A stretch of 64,000 nucleotides of DNA from Desulfobacca sp. (GCA_020725545.1 DYEV01000025.1:44741-108740); one strand, 5' to 3'. Shown: positions 45,001-53,983, counted from the stretch's first letter. Made by a program: numbers and translations. Notes: generated by a model not told the origin, from the sequence alone.

Positions 45001-46126
45001 CCAAGGCCGCAGCGCTGTCCAGCTTGCCCATGGCCTGCTGCAAGATGGCCAGATCGTGGTAGCTGGCGGCCAGATCGGGATGTCCCGGCGGCCGGCGTTG
45101 TTCCCGGATAGCCAGAGCCCGTCCCAGAAGTGGTCTGGCCTTCTCGAACTCCTTCTGGCGGGCATACAACAGCCCTAAATCACCGAGGCTTTGGACAGCC
45201 AAAGGATGCTCCAAGCCCAGGGCTTTCTGTCGCACCTGGAGGGCCTGCTCCAAGGCGGCCTGGGCTTTGCTGTAAAAACCCATGTCCAGATAGAGTCTCC
45301 CCAGACTGGCGAGGCTGGCGGCGGTGGCCGGGTGGAGACGCCCCAAGGTCCGCTCCTGGATCTGCAGGGACTTTTCCAGCAGGGGCAACGCCTGCTGATA
45401 GGCGCCCCGGCGCCGATGGTAGTCGCCCAACAGGCTCAGGCTGGCGGCCAAATCAGGACTATTGTACCCGAGGGCCTTTTCCCGGATGGCCAAAGCCTCC
45501 GCTAATAGGGACAAGACCTGGCTTTCCTCACCCTTGTCCTGATAGTAAAGGGCCAAGGCCGTGAGACTGGCCGCGGTCTCAGGATGCTCCGGTCCCAGGA
45601 TCTTCTGCCGCATCTGGACAGAGCGTTCCACCAGGGGCTTGGCCTCGTCCAGGGCTCCCTGCCGGCGATAAACCTCACCCAGGTACATGAGACTGGCCGC
45701 AGTGTCCGGGTGGGAGACGCCCAAAACTTTGAAGCGGATTTGCAATGCCCTCTGCAGCAGGGGACGGGCCTCGGCTAAAGAATCCAATTCCAGATAGAGC
45801 AGACCCACGGTCGTCAGGGCCGCGGCGGTGTCAGGATGCTCCGGCCCTTGTTCTTGATAGCGGCTCTGCAAGGCCTGCAGAGCCAGGGGCAGAGCCTCCC
45901 GATACTGGCCCACCCGTTGCAGCTGTTTGGCCTGCTCCTCCAGGGCGGCTCCGTCCGGCCGTGGCGGCCCACCGGCACTCCAAACCGGCAAGGGGGTCAG
46001 GAGCAGCCAGATGGTCAGCCAGGTAAGTAAAAAAATGAGACCAGGGACTGCCGGGGAAACCAAGTCGCTCTTCCAGAAGCGAAAGGCTGCAACCCCCCGG
46101 GCTGCTGGTCCTTTTGATAATGGCAT
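42098..46126 (-). CDS. TPR protein with a degenerate CHAT domain
   Basis: A 1342-residue protein. An N-terminal hydrophobic segment (about residues 28-46) suggests membrane anchoring or export. It is followed by more than a dozen 42-residue kinesin-light-chain-type TPRs over about residues 60-700 (for example HPDTAASLMYLGEVYRRQGA). The C-terminal CHAT fold spans about 1000-1342. In active CHAT caspase-like proteases the His lies in an ATHG motif and the Cys in SACxTG. Here the equivalents are HVASYTD (residues 1201-1207) and VVLANGIIG (1250-1258), so both catalytic residues appear replaced. It may be a structural scaffold or pseudoenzyme. It is divergent from the patatin gene at 46252. Confidence 0.9.
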   Translation of the reverse strand: MPLSKGPAARGVAAFRFWKSDLVSPAVPGLIFLLTWLTIWLLLTPLPVWSAGGPPRPDGAALEEQAKQLQRVGQYREALPLALQALQSRYQEQGPEHPDTAAALTTVGLLYLELDSLAEARPLLQRALQIRFKVLGVSHPDTAASLMYLGEVYRRQGALDEAKPLVERSVQMRQKILGPEHPETAASLTALALYYQDKGEESQVLSLLAEALAIREKALGYNSPDLAASLSLLGDYHRRRGAYQQALPLLEKSLQIQERTLGRLHPATAASLASLGRLYLDMGFYSKAQAALEQALQVRQKALGLEHPLAVQSLGDLGLLYARQKEFEKARPLLGRALAIREQRRPPGHPDLAASYHDLAILQQAMGKLDSAAALAQRALQIREQALGPGHLDTLASLGTLANLYREMGAPAKAVPLLSRVLQAREKALGADHLDLIDPLTILAQTHKEAGQPDQTLALWQRLWHIREKALGAQHPDTLGSLNTLAALALDLGLYTKALGWYQNLLQNLEKNPGPEQPRTAVALGHVARVYQAMGEYDLALSLLERTVKIQEKALGPDHLDLARTYLDLASLQQARKEYDQALILLHKAITIREKGLGADHSETALALAQLAGLLEARGWYAAALSLSEQSLQVLAKAKDPSPRDQGLIAVRLATLLEAMGESDKALPRWVQAAKLAESTRGIGQAEIDRILASLGFGYLVAGEIKRAENTFDGIKTQEMRIEVALAFGRFEEAWQLLEEAPPPLVSSPAFQVAWLTQKGRALAGVGMLPEAAVALWEAVQGAVKLSPRGGQRQQVGMPFWWQSRAPQEYLLTVLLHLDAQGTPLPPQLQELGPTPRTAAFALAALAKGQKFLAALAQAPAAASLAEVPPDIRSRLLSLNRRLAANEVQWERAVKGGKEALQEAIASREKLMTELAEVQGELALSQPLAAALYYPKPQAIGDLPLATDEVLIEYVLGEADSFVLVGRAGAVVSVYAIPSGRAALADKIRELLTPRFQGSTEAWPLATAQELYELLLAKPLAAAAPWERVVIVPDGVLSLLPFEALVVSAGQDAASSVFVGDQRSLVYYPATAVLAQQRGRPAEPKSRPFLGVGPPWLGAVREDSGTGGRPAQSELRATPPLAWTASGFRALAAHKDWGPVTPGSRQDQRLLYAPWPAAEPMLQELANLWKKDPEPPDLLLGPQATATNLRRAPLTDYRLLHVASYTDFSDAIQGLRQPFILLGREEAAPIQSGPLTMNAILELPLGAHLVVLANGIIGRGQALAGDGVPHLTRALMYAGARSVLINLWPLPAALSQEFYQQIHTCLRDGQGRSQAVFQARQQLRRRHPDPSIWAAQQFWGEE

Positions 46127-46251
46127 CTTTTATTGTCCTGCTGGCAAAGTTACTCCTGCATTGCCTTAACGAGAAATAAATAATCGCACCGGTTGTGTTG
46201 AAAAATAAAATAATTATCATAAAGGTCTATTTTACTGGAGGTCGAAGGAAA

Positions 46252-47286
46252 ATGCCAGAACTGAAAGTCATAGATTTAGCTCTGCAAGGTGGTGGTGCCC
46301 ATGGCGCCTTCACTTGGGGGGTTTTGGATTGTCTGCTGGAAGACGACCGGATTGTTATTGAGGGTATCAGCGGCACCAGCGCCGGCGCCATGAATGCGGT
46401 CGTGGTAGCCGACGGCCTGGCTACCGGGGGCAAAGAAGGAGCCCGGGAGGCTCTCGGGAAGTTCTGGGCGGCGGTAAGTGAAGCCGGCAAAAATTCCCCG
46501 TTTAAACGTTCCCTGTGGGATATCATGACGGGGCGCTGGACCCTGGATTACTCTCCCGGTTATCTTTTTTTTGACAGCTTGGTGCGATTGGTTTCCCCCT
46601 ACCAGATGAACCCCTTCAACATCAATCCCTTGCGGGAACTCGTGTCCAGTCTGGTAGATTTTGAACATGTCCGGAATGCTGAGGGTATTAAACTTTTTGT
46701 GGTGGCTACTAATGTCCGCACCGGCTTACAGAAGATCTTTCGGCGCCAGGAAATGACCGTTGACATGGTCATGGCCTCTGCCTGCCTGCCTTATGTTTAT
46801 CATGCCGTGGAAATAGACGGCGAAGCTTATTGGGACGGCGGTTACATGGGCAATCCGGCTCTCTTCCCTCTGGTCAGCGAATGCACAGCCCGGGATATCG
46901 TCATCGTGCAGATCAATCCCATCCAGCGGCAGGAGATTCCCCGCACTGCCCCGGAAATTTTCAATCGCATCAATGAGCTTACTTTCAACAGCAGCCTTAT
47001 CAAGGAAATCCGTGCCATTGCCATTCTGAAGGAATTGATTCAAACCGCCGGCCTGCAAGATCAGAACTACATGGATGCCCTCTTCCACCGGATCGAGTCG
47101 TCGGAATTGAGTTCTTTGCGCGTTTCCAGCAAGTTGAATACCGAGTGGGAGTTTTTGGTCCATTTACACGATGTCGGCTACCGGGCGGCCTCGAAATGGT
47201 TGGCCGAGCATTATGAGGATATCGGCCAGCGCTCCTCCCTGGATATTGTGGCGGAGTACCAAGCTTGGAAGGAACTGAATATATGA
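46252..47286 (+). CDS. Patatin-like protein with DUF3734 C-terminus
   Basis: A 344-residue serine hydrolase with GGGAHGAF oxyanion glycines, GTSAGAMN nucleophile elbow and DGGYMGNPAL. The C-terminal part (SSKLNTEWEFLVHLHDVGYRAA, shortened here) matches DUF3734, a domain of patatins placed beside GntP permeases and hydroxybutyrate enzymes. ATG 46252 follows GGAGGTCGAAGGAAA. It overlaps the permease gene by 4 bp (ATGA). A role in polyhydroxybutyrate use is likely but inferred. Confidence 0.9.
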   Translation: MPELKVIDLALQGGGAHGAFTWGVLDCLLEDDRIVIEGISGTSAGAMNAVVVADGLATGGKEGAREALGKFWAAVSEAGKNSPFKRSLWDIMTGRWTLDYSPGYLFFDSLVRLVSPYQMNPFNINPLRELVSSLVDFEHVRNAEGIKLFVVATNVRTGLQKIFRRQEMTVDMVMASACLPYVYHAVEIDGEAYWDGGYMGNPALFPLVSECTARDIVIVQINPIQRQEIPRTAPEIFNRINELTFNSSLIKEIRAIAILKELIQTAGLQDQNYMDALFHRIESSELSSLRVSSKLNTEWEFLVHLHDVGYRAASKWLAEHYEDIGQRSSLDIVAEYQAWKELNI

Positions 47287-48734
47287 TTGCAATGGCGAGT
47301 ATCGTCGTCGCCCTGTTGCTTCTGATCTATTTTGCTTACAAAGGTATCAGCGTCGTCATCCTGGCGCCGGTCATGGGGTGTCTGGCTGTCTTCTTTGCCG
47401 GCAATACGCTGATGATCGGGGCCTATACGCAGGTCTTCATGGTGGCGACGGGTGACTTCATTATCAGATTCTTTCCCTTATTTCTCCTGGGGGCCATCTT
47501 CGGCAAACTCATGGACGACAGTGGTTCAGCCCAAGCCATTGCCAACTGGGCGGTGCGCATCTTCGGCGAACAACGCTCCATCCTGGTAGTGGTCCTGTCC
47601 TGCGCCCTCCTGACTTATGGCGGCGTCTCCTTGTTTGTGGTTACCTTTGCCATCTATCCCATTGCTCAAATGCTCTTCCAAAAGAAGAACCTGCCCAAAC
47701 GCCTGATTCCCGGCGCCATTGCGCTAGGGGCCTTTTCCTTTACGATGACGGCCCTGCCGGGGACGCCGGCGATTCAGAATGCCATTCCCATGCCCTTTTT
47801 CGGCACCACCCCCTTTGCTGCCCCATTTTTGGGCATTATCGCCGGTGCCGTGATGTTGGGTCTGGGCATGCTGTGGCTGGAACGACGGGCCCATGCCGCC
47901 GCTGTCCAAGGGGAGGGTTATGGGGCCCATGCCGAAGTAAAACCGCAGATTGATCCAATCCTGCGAGCGCATGCCGAATGTGAAGGTTTTGACATCAATG
48001 AACTGGGGGACCAAGCTAAGCCTTCGGCCGCGCCAGGCATGGTCGTAGCCGTGGCCCCCATTGTGCTGGTCGTGTTTCTGAATTTTTTCTTCAGCAAGGT
48101 CATTTTTCCGGCCCTGGATACTTCTTTCCTGGCCCACCCCGAGTTTGGCGCCACCGATCTGGAGGCGGTTATCGGCTTGTGGTCAATTATCGCTGCCCTG
48201 AGCTGTTCCATCCTGCTGGTCATCGGCCTCAATTTCCGGCGGTTCACCAACTTTGTGGCCAGCGTGGATTCGGGGGCCAATGCCTCGGTCATGCCCATTT
48301 TCAATACAGCCAGCCTGGTGGGTTTTGGAGCGGTCATCGCCCTCCTGCCAGCCTTTGTCCTCATCACTCGACAGGTCCTGGACCTGGGAGGGAACAATCC
48401 TCTCATTTCTCTATCGATAGCAGTGGGCGTGCTGTCCGGCATCACCGGTTCGGCCTCCGGCGGCATGAGTATTACCCTCCAGGCCGTGGGTGCTCAATTT
48501 GCGGAGATAGCCAAAGCTGCAGGGATTAGTCTGGACCTCATGCACCGGGTGGCTGCCGTGGCCGCCGGCGGTCTGGACTGTCTGCCCCACGGCGGGGCCG
48601 TCATTACTCTGCTGCAGATCTGCAATCTTACCCACCGGGAGTCATACCTGGATATCTTTATCACGGCCGTCCTTGTCCCTGTGGTAGCATTAATCATTAT
48701 CATTGTGTTGGGTTCTTTTTTCGGTTCTTTTTAA
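47283..48734 (+). CDS. GntP-family permease
   Basis: A 483-residue protein with a dozen or so hydrophobic segments (first ASIVVALLLLIYFAYKGISV), the LLGAIFGKLMDDSGSAQ loop, LTYGGVSLFVVTFAI and SGITGSASGGMSI. This is the GntP/citrate-type transporter fold of D-gluconate or D-3-hydroxybutyrate carriers. The ATG overlaps the patatin stop (ATGA), indicating coupling. The pairing with a DUF3734 patatin argues for 3-hydroxybutyrate or a related organic acid. Confidence 0.9.
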   Translation: MIAMASIVVALLLLIYFAYKGISVVILAPVMGCLAVFFAGNTLMIGAYTQVFMVATGDFIIRFFPLFLLGAIFGKLMDDSGSAQAIANWAVRIFGEQRSILVVVLSCALLTYGGVSLFVVTFAIYPIAQMLFQKKNLPKRLIPGAIALGAFSFTMTALPGTPAIQNAIPMPFFGTTPFAAPFLGIIAGAVMLGLGMLWLERRAHAAAVQGEGYGAHAEVKPQIDPILRAHAECEGFDINELGDQAKPSAAPGMVVAVAPIVLVVFLNFFFSKVIFPALDTSFLAHPEFGATDLEAVIGLWSIIAALSCSILLVIGLNFRRFTNFVASVDSGANASVMPIFNTASLVGFGAVIALLPAFVLITRQVLDLGGNNPLISLSIAVGVLSGITGSASGGMSITLQAVGAQFAEIAKAAGISLDLMHRVAAVAAGGLDCLPHGGAVITLLQICNLTHRESYLDIFITAVLVPVVALIIIIVLGSFFGSF

Positions 48735-48908
48735 CAGTCCGCCCCCTGAGGCCTTGCCACACACCCGGTTTTCCATACCCGCCAACGGCTTTCTGTGGCC
48801 GATACCAGCGAAGGATAAAAGGAATACTGGCAACCAGCAGCATTTTCTGCTAATTTATCCACATACCCAGACCTAATATCGTCTCCAAAACTTTACGGTG
48901 TCAGGAGC

Positions 48909-50444
48909 ATGATGAGGACTTCGTCTCCCGAACGGGTTTTATTGGAAAAGCAGAAACTCATTGACATAAGCATTGCTCTGACCAGCGAGACCGATCTGCA
49001 TCGGCTCCTGAGCCGGATCATAACAGAGCTGCGCGGTTTAACCGGTGCCCAGGGCGGCAGTCTTTACCTGGTTGCCCAGGATCGGCTGACGTTTGAGGTG
49101 GCCCAGAATGAGATTGTCGCCGATCGTCTGGGCAGCGATCTCTGCTGTTTCAGATATCATGACCTCCCCATCAATGATAAAAGCCTGGCCGGGTATGTCG
49201 CCTTAACCGGCCAGCTCTTAAACATTCCTGATGTCTATCAACTGCCACCCGATCTGCCCTATCATTTTGACCAGTCCTTTGACCGACGGACCGGCTACCG
49301 GACCCAATCCATGCTGGTAGCCCCCCTGAAGGACCACCAAGAAGAGATTGTCGGCGTCTTGCAGTTGATTAATGCTGCCGGGCCCGGGGATGAGGTCCAG
49401 CCCTTTTCCCGGGAGGACGAAACCCTCGTTCTGGCGTTGGCCTCCCAGGCGGCGGTGGCTATTCACAACGTGCGACTCATTGCCACCATCAAGAATCTGT
49501 TTGAGTCCTTAGTGGTCTATTCCGTGTCGGCCATTGATGCCCGCAGCCCCCACACGGCCGGCCATTCCCGGCGGGTGGCAGCGTATAGTCTGGCATTAGC
49601 CAAAACGGTCAATGTCTGTCAGAAAGGACCGTTGGCGGGTGTGTTTTTTAGCGAGTCGGAGTTGGAGGAATTGCGCTTCAGTGCCTGGCTGCACGATATC
49701 GGCAAGATCGGCGTTCGTGATGCCCTGCTGGACAAAAAGACCAAACTCACGGATCAACAACTGGAGGCCATCCGCTGGCGCTTTTATCTGGCCCTTTGGC
49801 AGACTGATGATCTGTCTGAACGGCAAACTTTGGAAGATGACCTGCGATTTTTACAGCAGATCAACGCTCTCCCCTACCTGCCGCCCGAAGCCCCGGCCCG
49901 ACTGGCCGGCATCGCTGCCAAGCGCTTCTCCAGACCGGATGGCGATGGGAAGGCAGACGGCGGCGAGGCCATTACCGCAGCGGACTATCCGCTGCTCACG
50001 CCAACAGAACTTGCGGCCCTGTTGGTATCCCATGGCAATCTGACCTCCCAGGAATACCACGAGATTCAAGGGCACGCCCTGCAGACCTTGCATATCCTCG
50101 AGAAAATTCCTTTTAGCAAGCCATTGGCGCGGGTGCCCCGCTTGGCTGCCTGCCACCACGAAAGGCTGGATGGCACGGGTTATCCGTTTCACCTGACGGC
50201 CGCGGATCTGCCTTATCAGGCCAGAATTTTGGCCATTGCCGATGTGTTCGATGCCTTAACGGCCTTGGATCGGCCGTATCGTACCGGGGCCAGCTGTGGC
50301 CATGCCTTGAATGTCTTGCAACAGGAGGCCGCCAAAGGGCGATTGGATAAGGATCTGGTGGAGCTGTTCATCACCCGGCGGGTCTATGAGGCGGTGTTGT
50401 CACCGGAGCTGCCACCGGGAAAACGGATTGGCTCAGATGGTTAG
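48909..50444 (+). CDS. GAF-HD-GYP domain phosphodiesterase
   Basis: A 511-residue protein. A GAF domain spans about residues 20-190. An HD-GYP domain follows, with AWLHDIGKIGV, HHERLDGTGYP and FDALTALDRPYR, all residues present. About 100 residues rich in acidic/Pro content separate the HDIGK motif from SHGNLTSQEYHEIQGH, an insertion known in some deltaproteobacterial HD-GYP proteins. It should hydrolyse c-di-GMP (or cGAMP-like) in response to a GAF ligand. The start could also be ATG 48912; GGAG is very close to both. Confidence 0.9.
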   Translation: MMRTSSPERVLLEKQKLIDISIALTSETDLHRLLSRIITELRGLTGAQGGSLYLVAQDRLTFEVAQNEIVADRLGSDLCCFRYHDLPINDKSLAGYVALTGQLLNIPDVYQLPPDLPYHFDQSFDRRTGYRTQSMLVAPLKDHQEEIVGVLQLINAAGPGDEVQPFSREDETLVLALASQAAVAIHNVRLIATIKNLFESLVVYSVSAIDARSPHTAGHSRRVAAYSLALAKTVNVCQKGPLAGVFFSESELEELRFSAWLHDIGKIGVRDALLDKKTKLTDQQLEAIRWRFYLALWQTDDLSERQTLEDDLRFLQQINALPYLPPEAPARLAGIAAKRFSRPDGDGKADGGEAITAADYPLLTPTELAALLVSHGNLTSQEYHEIQGHALQTLHILEKIPFSKPLARVPRLAACHHERLDGTGYPFHLTAADLPYQARILAIADVFDALTALDRPYRTGASCGHALNVLQQEAAKGRLDKDLVELFITRRVYEAVLSPELPPGKRIGSDG

Positions 50445-50546
50445 GTTATGCCTCAGACCGGAGCGGGATCAAGGGCTCCGGACCCCCTCAGTTCCTGGCG
50501 TCAGGTCCATACGGCAGGGTAAAACGGAACGCCTGGGCTTCATGCT

Positions 50547-51377
50547 CTAAGTATTCGCCTCTGGCGGCCGGGCATTCATACTGCCGCTCTGATAACCCAG
50601 GAGATCCAACGTCAGGTAGCGCCAGCCCCGGGACTGGGTCAGGTGTTGTAAAGCGGCTAGAGTTTGGGGTTGCAGGAGCCGGGCCCACTGGACCGGCGGC
50701 AATTCCAGCCTTACCAGATCACCATGGACCCGGAGGCGGACCGGTCCAAATCCTTGCTGGCGCAGAAAACTTTCCACCTGATCAACCTGCTGGAGGTCTT
50801 GGGGAGAAAGCAGGGTATCCGGTGGAAAGCGGGTGGCCAGGCAGCTCTGGGCCGGACGATCCCAGCCGGGGAGGCCCCAGAAGCGCCCCAGTTCCCGGAT
50901 CTCGCTTTTGTGCCAGCCCGTTTCCCGGAGGGGACTGCGGCTGCCAAGGGCCGCGGCGGCCAGGAGGCCGGGCCGCTCGACGGCGGCATCATCCGCAATG
51001 GCCCCGTCCAGGATTGCTTCGGCCCCTTCTGACGCGGCAATCTCCCAGCTCCGGCGGTAGAGGGCCTCTTTGCAGGCGTAGCAGCGTTGGGAGGTATTCT
51101 GCCGGAAGTCAGGCAGGATGAATGGGTCAAAGGGCTCCAGCCGCTGGGGCACGCCCAGGTGTTGGGCCAGGGCGCTGGCCGCAGCAACTTCCTCGGCGGG
51201 ATAGTGGGGGCCGGTGAAAGTCAAAGCCAGCACCCCGGAGCCCAGGACGTCCACGGCGGCTCTCATCAGAACGGATGAATCCACGCCGCCGGACAAGAGG
51301 ACCACAACCCGCTGCCAGGTCCCCAACAAAGCCTGGAGATCGGCCAGCTTGCGGGCTGTGGCTGGCGAGAGCGACAT
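50547..51377 (-). CDS. LarE-like ATP-dependent sulfur transferase
   Basis: A 276-residue PP-loop protein with LLSGGVDSSVLMRA at the N-terminus, QRCYACKEAL and AQSCLATR; the last Cys corresponds to the sacrificial Cys of LarE. LarE donates sulfur to the nickel-pincer cofactor; a broader role in sulfur donation is possible. The ATG at 51377 lies 2 bases past the stop of the DUF39 gene, with GGAG upstream. The pairing with DUF39 (homocysteine synthesis from sulfide) suggests a sulfur-transfer function; no LarB or LarC was seen. Confidence 0.83.
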   Translation of the reverse strand: MSLSPATARKLADLQALLGTWQRVVVLLSGGVDSSVLMRAAVDVLGSGVLALTFTGPHYPAEEVAAASALAQHLGVPQRLEPFDPFILPDFRQNTSQRCYACKEALYRRSWEIAASEGAEAILDGAIADDAAVERPGLLAAAALGSRSPLRETGWHKSEIRELGRFWGLPGWDRPAQSCLATRFPPDTLLSPQDLQQVDQVESFLRQQGFGPVRLRVHGDLVRLELPPVQWARLLQPQTLAALQHLTQSRGWRYLTLDLLGYQSGSMNARPPEANT

Positions 51378-51379
51378 GC

Positions 51380-52600
51380 TCAGGAAATCTCCGCAACGCC
51401 CCCCGCACGGGGCGGACAATATTCGCCCCGGGGGCAGGACGGCAAGAGTTCCACCGGTTCGCCCAACAGGAAGGCGCCCTCCTGAATCCACTTCTTCAGG
51501 GTGAGAGCAATTTCCCGGGACCGCGCCAGGCTGGAGAGCGGTACCGTCTGGACCCGTTGCCCCTCAACTTCGATGACGCCAGACCTCAGGTCGGCATAAC
51601 TGGCGTGGGTTAGAACGCGGCCGGTGGCATTGGGATAGTCTTCGCCATAATCAACGACGGGCATGAGAATGTCCGCATCGCTTAAACCGCAGAAATGGGC
51701 AATCTCTTCATTGAGCAGCGGGATGGGGATACCCAAGCCCACAGCCAAAGAACAGCCATAGCCCAGCAGACTGACGCCGACAAGATAGCGGGGGTGCATC
51801 TGTTTCAAATCACCCGTGACCATCAGCGTCCCGGCCGGTTTCAACGGCAGGCCATTGGCTGCCCGGGGCGCAACGGGATTGTGCTGCGTCCCCGGCCAGG
51901 TGACGTAGCCGACGCCCCCACCCAGAAAGATGCGGGTGCCGATGCCGATGGTGAGATAATAAGGATCATTCAGCAACGGACTCAGTTGGCCGGCGGTGCA
52001 ATAATTGGCATTCCCCATCTTCGGGCGCAATGGCCCCATGTAGGTATAGATAATTTTTTTGGTCCGGTTGACGGCACAGTTATAATTCTGATAGGCATTA
52101 CGAGGGTTTAAGAGAATGGCATCGGTAAGCTCGTTCATGGTCAGATGGCGGTCCCACTTTTTGCGGGGATAACAATCAGTACCATAGGCCTCGGCCAGCA
52201 GATGGACGGTCTTGCCGGCCACCAGGTCATGAATGACGTGGCCACCGCCGTATTTGAATTCTCCAGGATAGACTTTATTGAGGGGGTCGTCGCTGGTGGG
52301 TTCAGTGGCCCCTAAATAGATGTCCACTGCGGCCAGGCCGCAATAGACCGGGACGTTATTCAGCCAGGCGCGCGCCATTTTTATGGGCGGATGGCTGTGA
52401 CCCACATTCAGCAGGGCGCCGGAAGAACACATGGGGGAAAAGGTGCCGGTGGTAACCACATCAACAGTGCGGGCAGCCTCAACCTCGCCTTTTTGCCGGA
52501 CAATGTCGATGATCTCCTCGGCAGTCACCACGACGGCCTGACCTTTTTTGATTTTTGCATTGATTTCCTGATAGGTCTTATTTACCTGATAGTGTGCCAT
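51380..52600 (-). CDS. DUF39 homocysteine biosynthesis protein (aspartate-semialdehyde sulfurtransferase type)
   Basis: A 406-residue protein with the DUF39/COG1900 motifs TTGTFSPMCSSGALLN, YIYLGAT-like DIYLGATEPTSDDPLN, NPRNAYQNYNCAVN and GGGVGYVTWPGTQHNP. Members such as MA1821 form homocysteine from aspartate semialdehyde and sulfide in anaerobes. No CBS or ferredoxin domain follows. The Cys-rich end (LPSCPRGEYCPPR) may hold a metal. ATG 52600 follows AAGGAAGAACC. Confidence 0.88.
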   Translation of the reverse strand: MAHYQVNKTYQEINAKIKKGQAVVVTAEEIIDIVRQKGEVEAARTVDVVTTGTFSPMCSSGALLNVGHSHPPIKMARAWLNNVPVYCGLAAVDIYLGATEPTSDDPLNKVYPGEFKYGGGHVIHDLVAGKTVHLLAEAYGTDCYPRKKWDRHLTMNELTDAILLNPRNAYQNYNCAVNRTKKIIYTYMGPLRPKMGNANYCTAGQLSPLLNDPYYLTIGIGTRIFLGGGVGYVTWPGTQHNPVAPRAANGLPLKPAGTLMVTGDLKQMHPRYLVGVSLLGYGCSLAVGLGIPIPLLNEEIAHFCGLSDADILMPVVDYGEDYPNATGRVLTHASYADLRSGVIEVEGQRVQTVPLSSLARSREIALTLKKWIQEGAFLLGEPVELLPSCPRGEYCPPRAGGVAEIS

Positions 52601-52669
52601 GGTTCTTCCTTGCGGCTTGTCATTGGCGGTCAATGGCCAATTTTGTCAAATCGTTGCCGAAAAATAACT

Positions 52670-53983
52670 TTAATAAAAATCCACCGGATCAATGCGGCGG
52701 TTGACCACAAAGTGAAAATAGAGATTGCTGGGGAGTCCCTGGACCACATAGCCGTTGGGCGGCATGAGGAGTCGGCGGCAGATAGAGGCAAAGGAATAAA
52801 ACTTCTGGAAGCAGCGCCAGACGCCGTTTTCGCATTGCTCTGGGGTCATGTGCCGAGGGATGAAATTGCAGACCATGCCCAGATATTTTTCCGCGTCGGG
52901 ATTATGCACCCGCCCTTCCCGGTTGAGCTGGTCCCACAGCGGCGTACCCCGGCGGGGCGTGACGGAATTGAAAAAGGCCATGGGCGCCTTGATGCGTTCC
53001 AGAAACTCCAAAGTTTCATCAAACAGGGCCGGGGTGTCGCCGTCCAGGCCAAACATGAAGTTCAATGAGTAAAAAAGGCCCCGTTCCTGTAATTTTTTTA
53101 ACAGACGGCCATACTCCTGGACCGGGTTCTGGACCTTGGCAATGGCCTCGATGCTTTCGGCACAAACGTTTTCGATGCCTATATTAACATGGTAGCAGCC
53201 GGCTTTTTTGGCCAGATCCAAGAGTTCTTCATCCCGGGAAGTATTGATGGTCCAGAGGCAACTCCAGCGGATGTCCAGAGGGATCAGACCCCGGAACAGT
53301 TCCTTGGCATATTCCCGATGGCCGGTGAGGTTATCGTCAACGAAATAGATTTTGCGGATGCCGGTGAGGCGGATGAGGGTCTTGATCTCCTCCAAAACTT
53401 CGCCGATGGGCCGGCGCCGATAAGTATGGCCATAGACAATGGGCACTTCGCAGAAGCTGCAATGGTAGGGGCACCCCCGGGTGGTCTGAGTGGGAATGGT
53501 TTTCAGCCGATATTTGCGAAAGTTGACCAATTCCAGGCGGGGGCGGGGTAGGCCGGCCAGAGAATGGTAGTCCTGGGCCTGATAACGTGGCTGTAGACGT
53601 TTGCGCCGGGCATCGTCCAGGACCTGTTCCCAGACACTCTCGGCCTCGCCCACTACGACGGCGTCGCAATGCTCCAGGGCCTCATCGGGATGCAGGGTGA
53701 TATGGAAGCCACCCATGACCACGGGGATATGCCGGCGGCGGAACTCCTGGGCGATCTCGTAGCCCCGCTCCGCAGTGGCGCAGGTGGCGGTGATGCCCAC
53801 CAGATCGTAGCGCCGTTCATAAGGGATGGGACCCAGCCGGTCGTCGGCCATCTCCACGGTGATATGTCTGGGCGTAAGCCCGGCAAGATACGGCAGGGTC
53901 AGACCCAAGAGCCAACGGGTCTTGCTCCGCAAGGCCTTCTTGCCGGGATAATAAGTTGTCGGCTGTACTAACAGAATTCTCAA
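52670..53983 (-). CDS. B12-binding radical SAM protein
   Basis: A 437-residue protein. The N-terminal cobalamin-binding domain (RILLVQPTTYYP to GITATCATAERGYE) and the radical SAM motif CPYHCSFC (CX3CX2C) with HVNIGIEN are present. Such enzymes perform methylations, epimerisations or ring rearrangements on lipids, natural products or hopanoids; this one is not identified. It is divergent from the SAM methyltransferase gene. Confidence 0.88.
   Translation of the reverse strand: MRILLVQPTTYYPGKKALRSKTRWLLGLTLPYLAGLTPRHITVEMADDRLGPIPYERRYDLVGITATCATAERGYEIAQEFRRRHIPVVMGGFHITLHPDEALEHCDAVVVGEAESVWEQVLDDARRKRLQPRYQAQDYHSLAGLPRPRLELVNFRKYRLKTIPTQTTRGCPYHCSFCEVPIVYGHTYRRRPIGEVLEEIKTLIRLTGIRKIYFVDDNLTGHREYAKELFRGLIPLDIRWSCLWTINTSRDEELLDLAKKAGCYHVNIGIENVCAESIEAIAKVQNPVQEYGRLLKKLQERGLFYSLNFMFGLDGDTPALFDETLEFLERIKAPMAFFNSVTPRRGTPLWDQLNREGRVHNPDAEKYLGMVCNFIPRHMTPEQCENGVWRCFQKFYSFASICRRLLMPPNGYVVQGLPSNLYFHFVVNRRIDPVDFY

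Noticed and set aside
46127..46251. Fur-box-like AT stretch (ATAATTATCAT) between the CHAT and patatin genes
   Set aside because: Only half a Fur box can be made and AT-rich promoters often contain this by chance.
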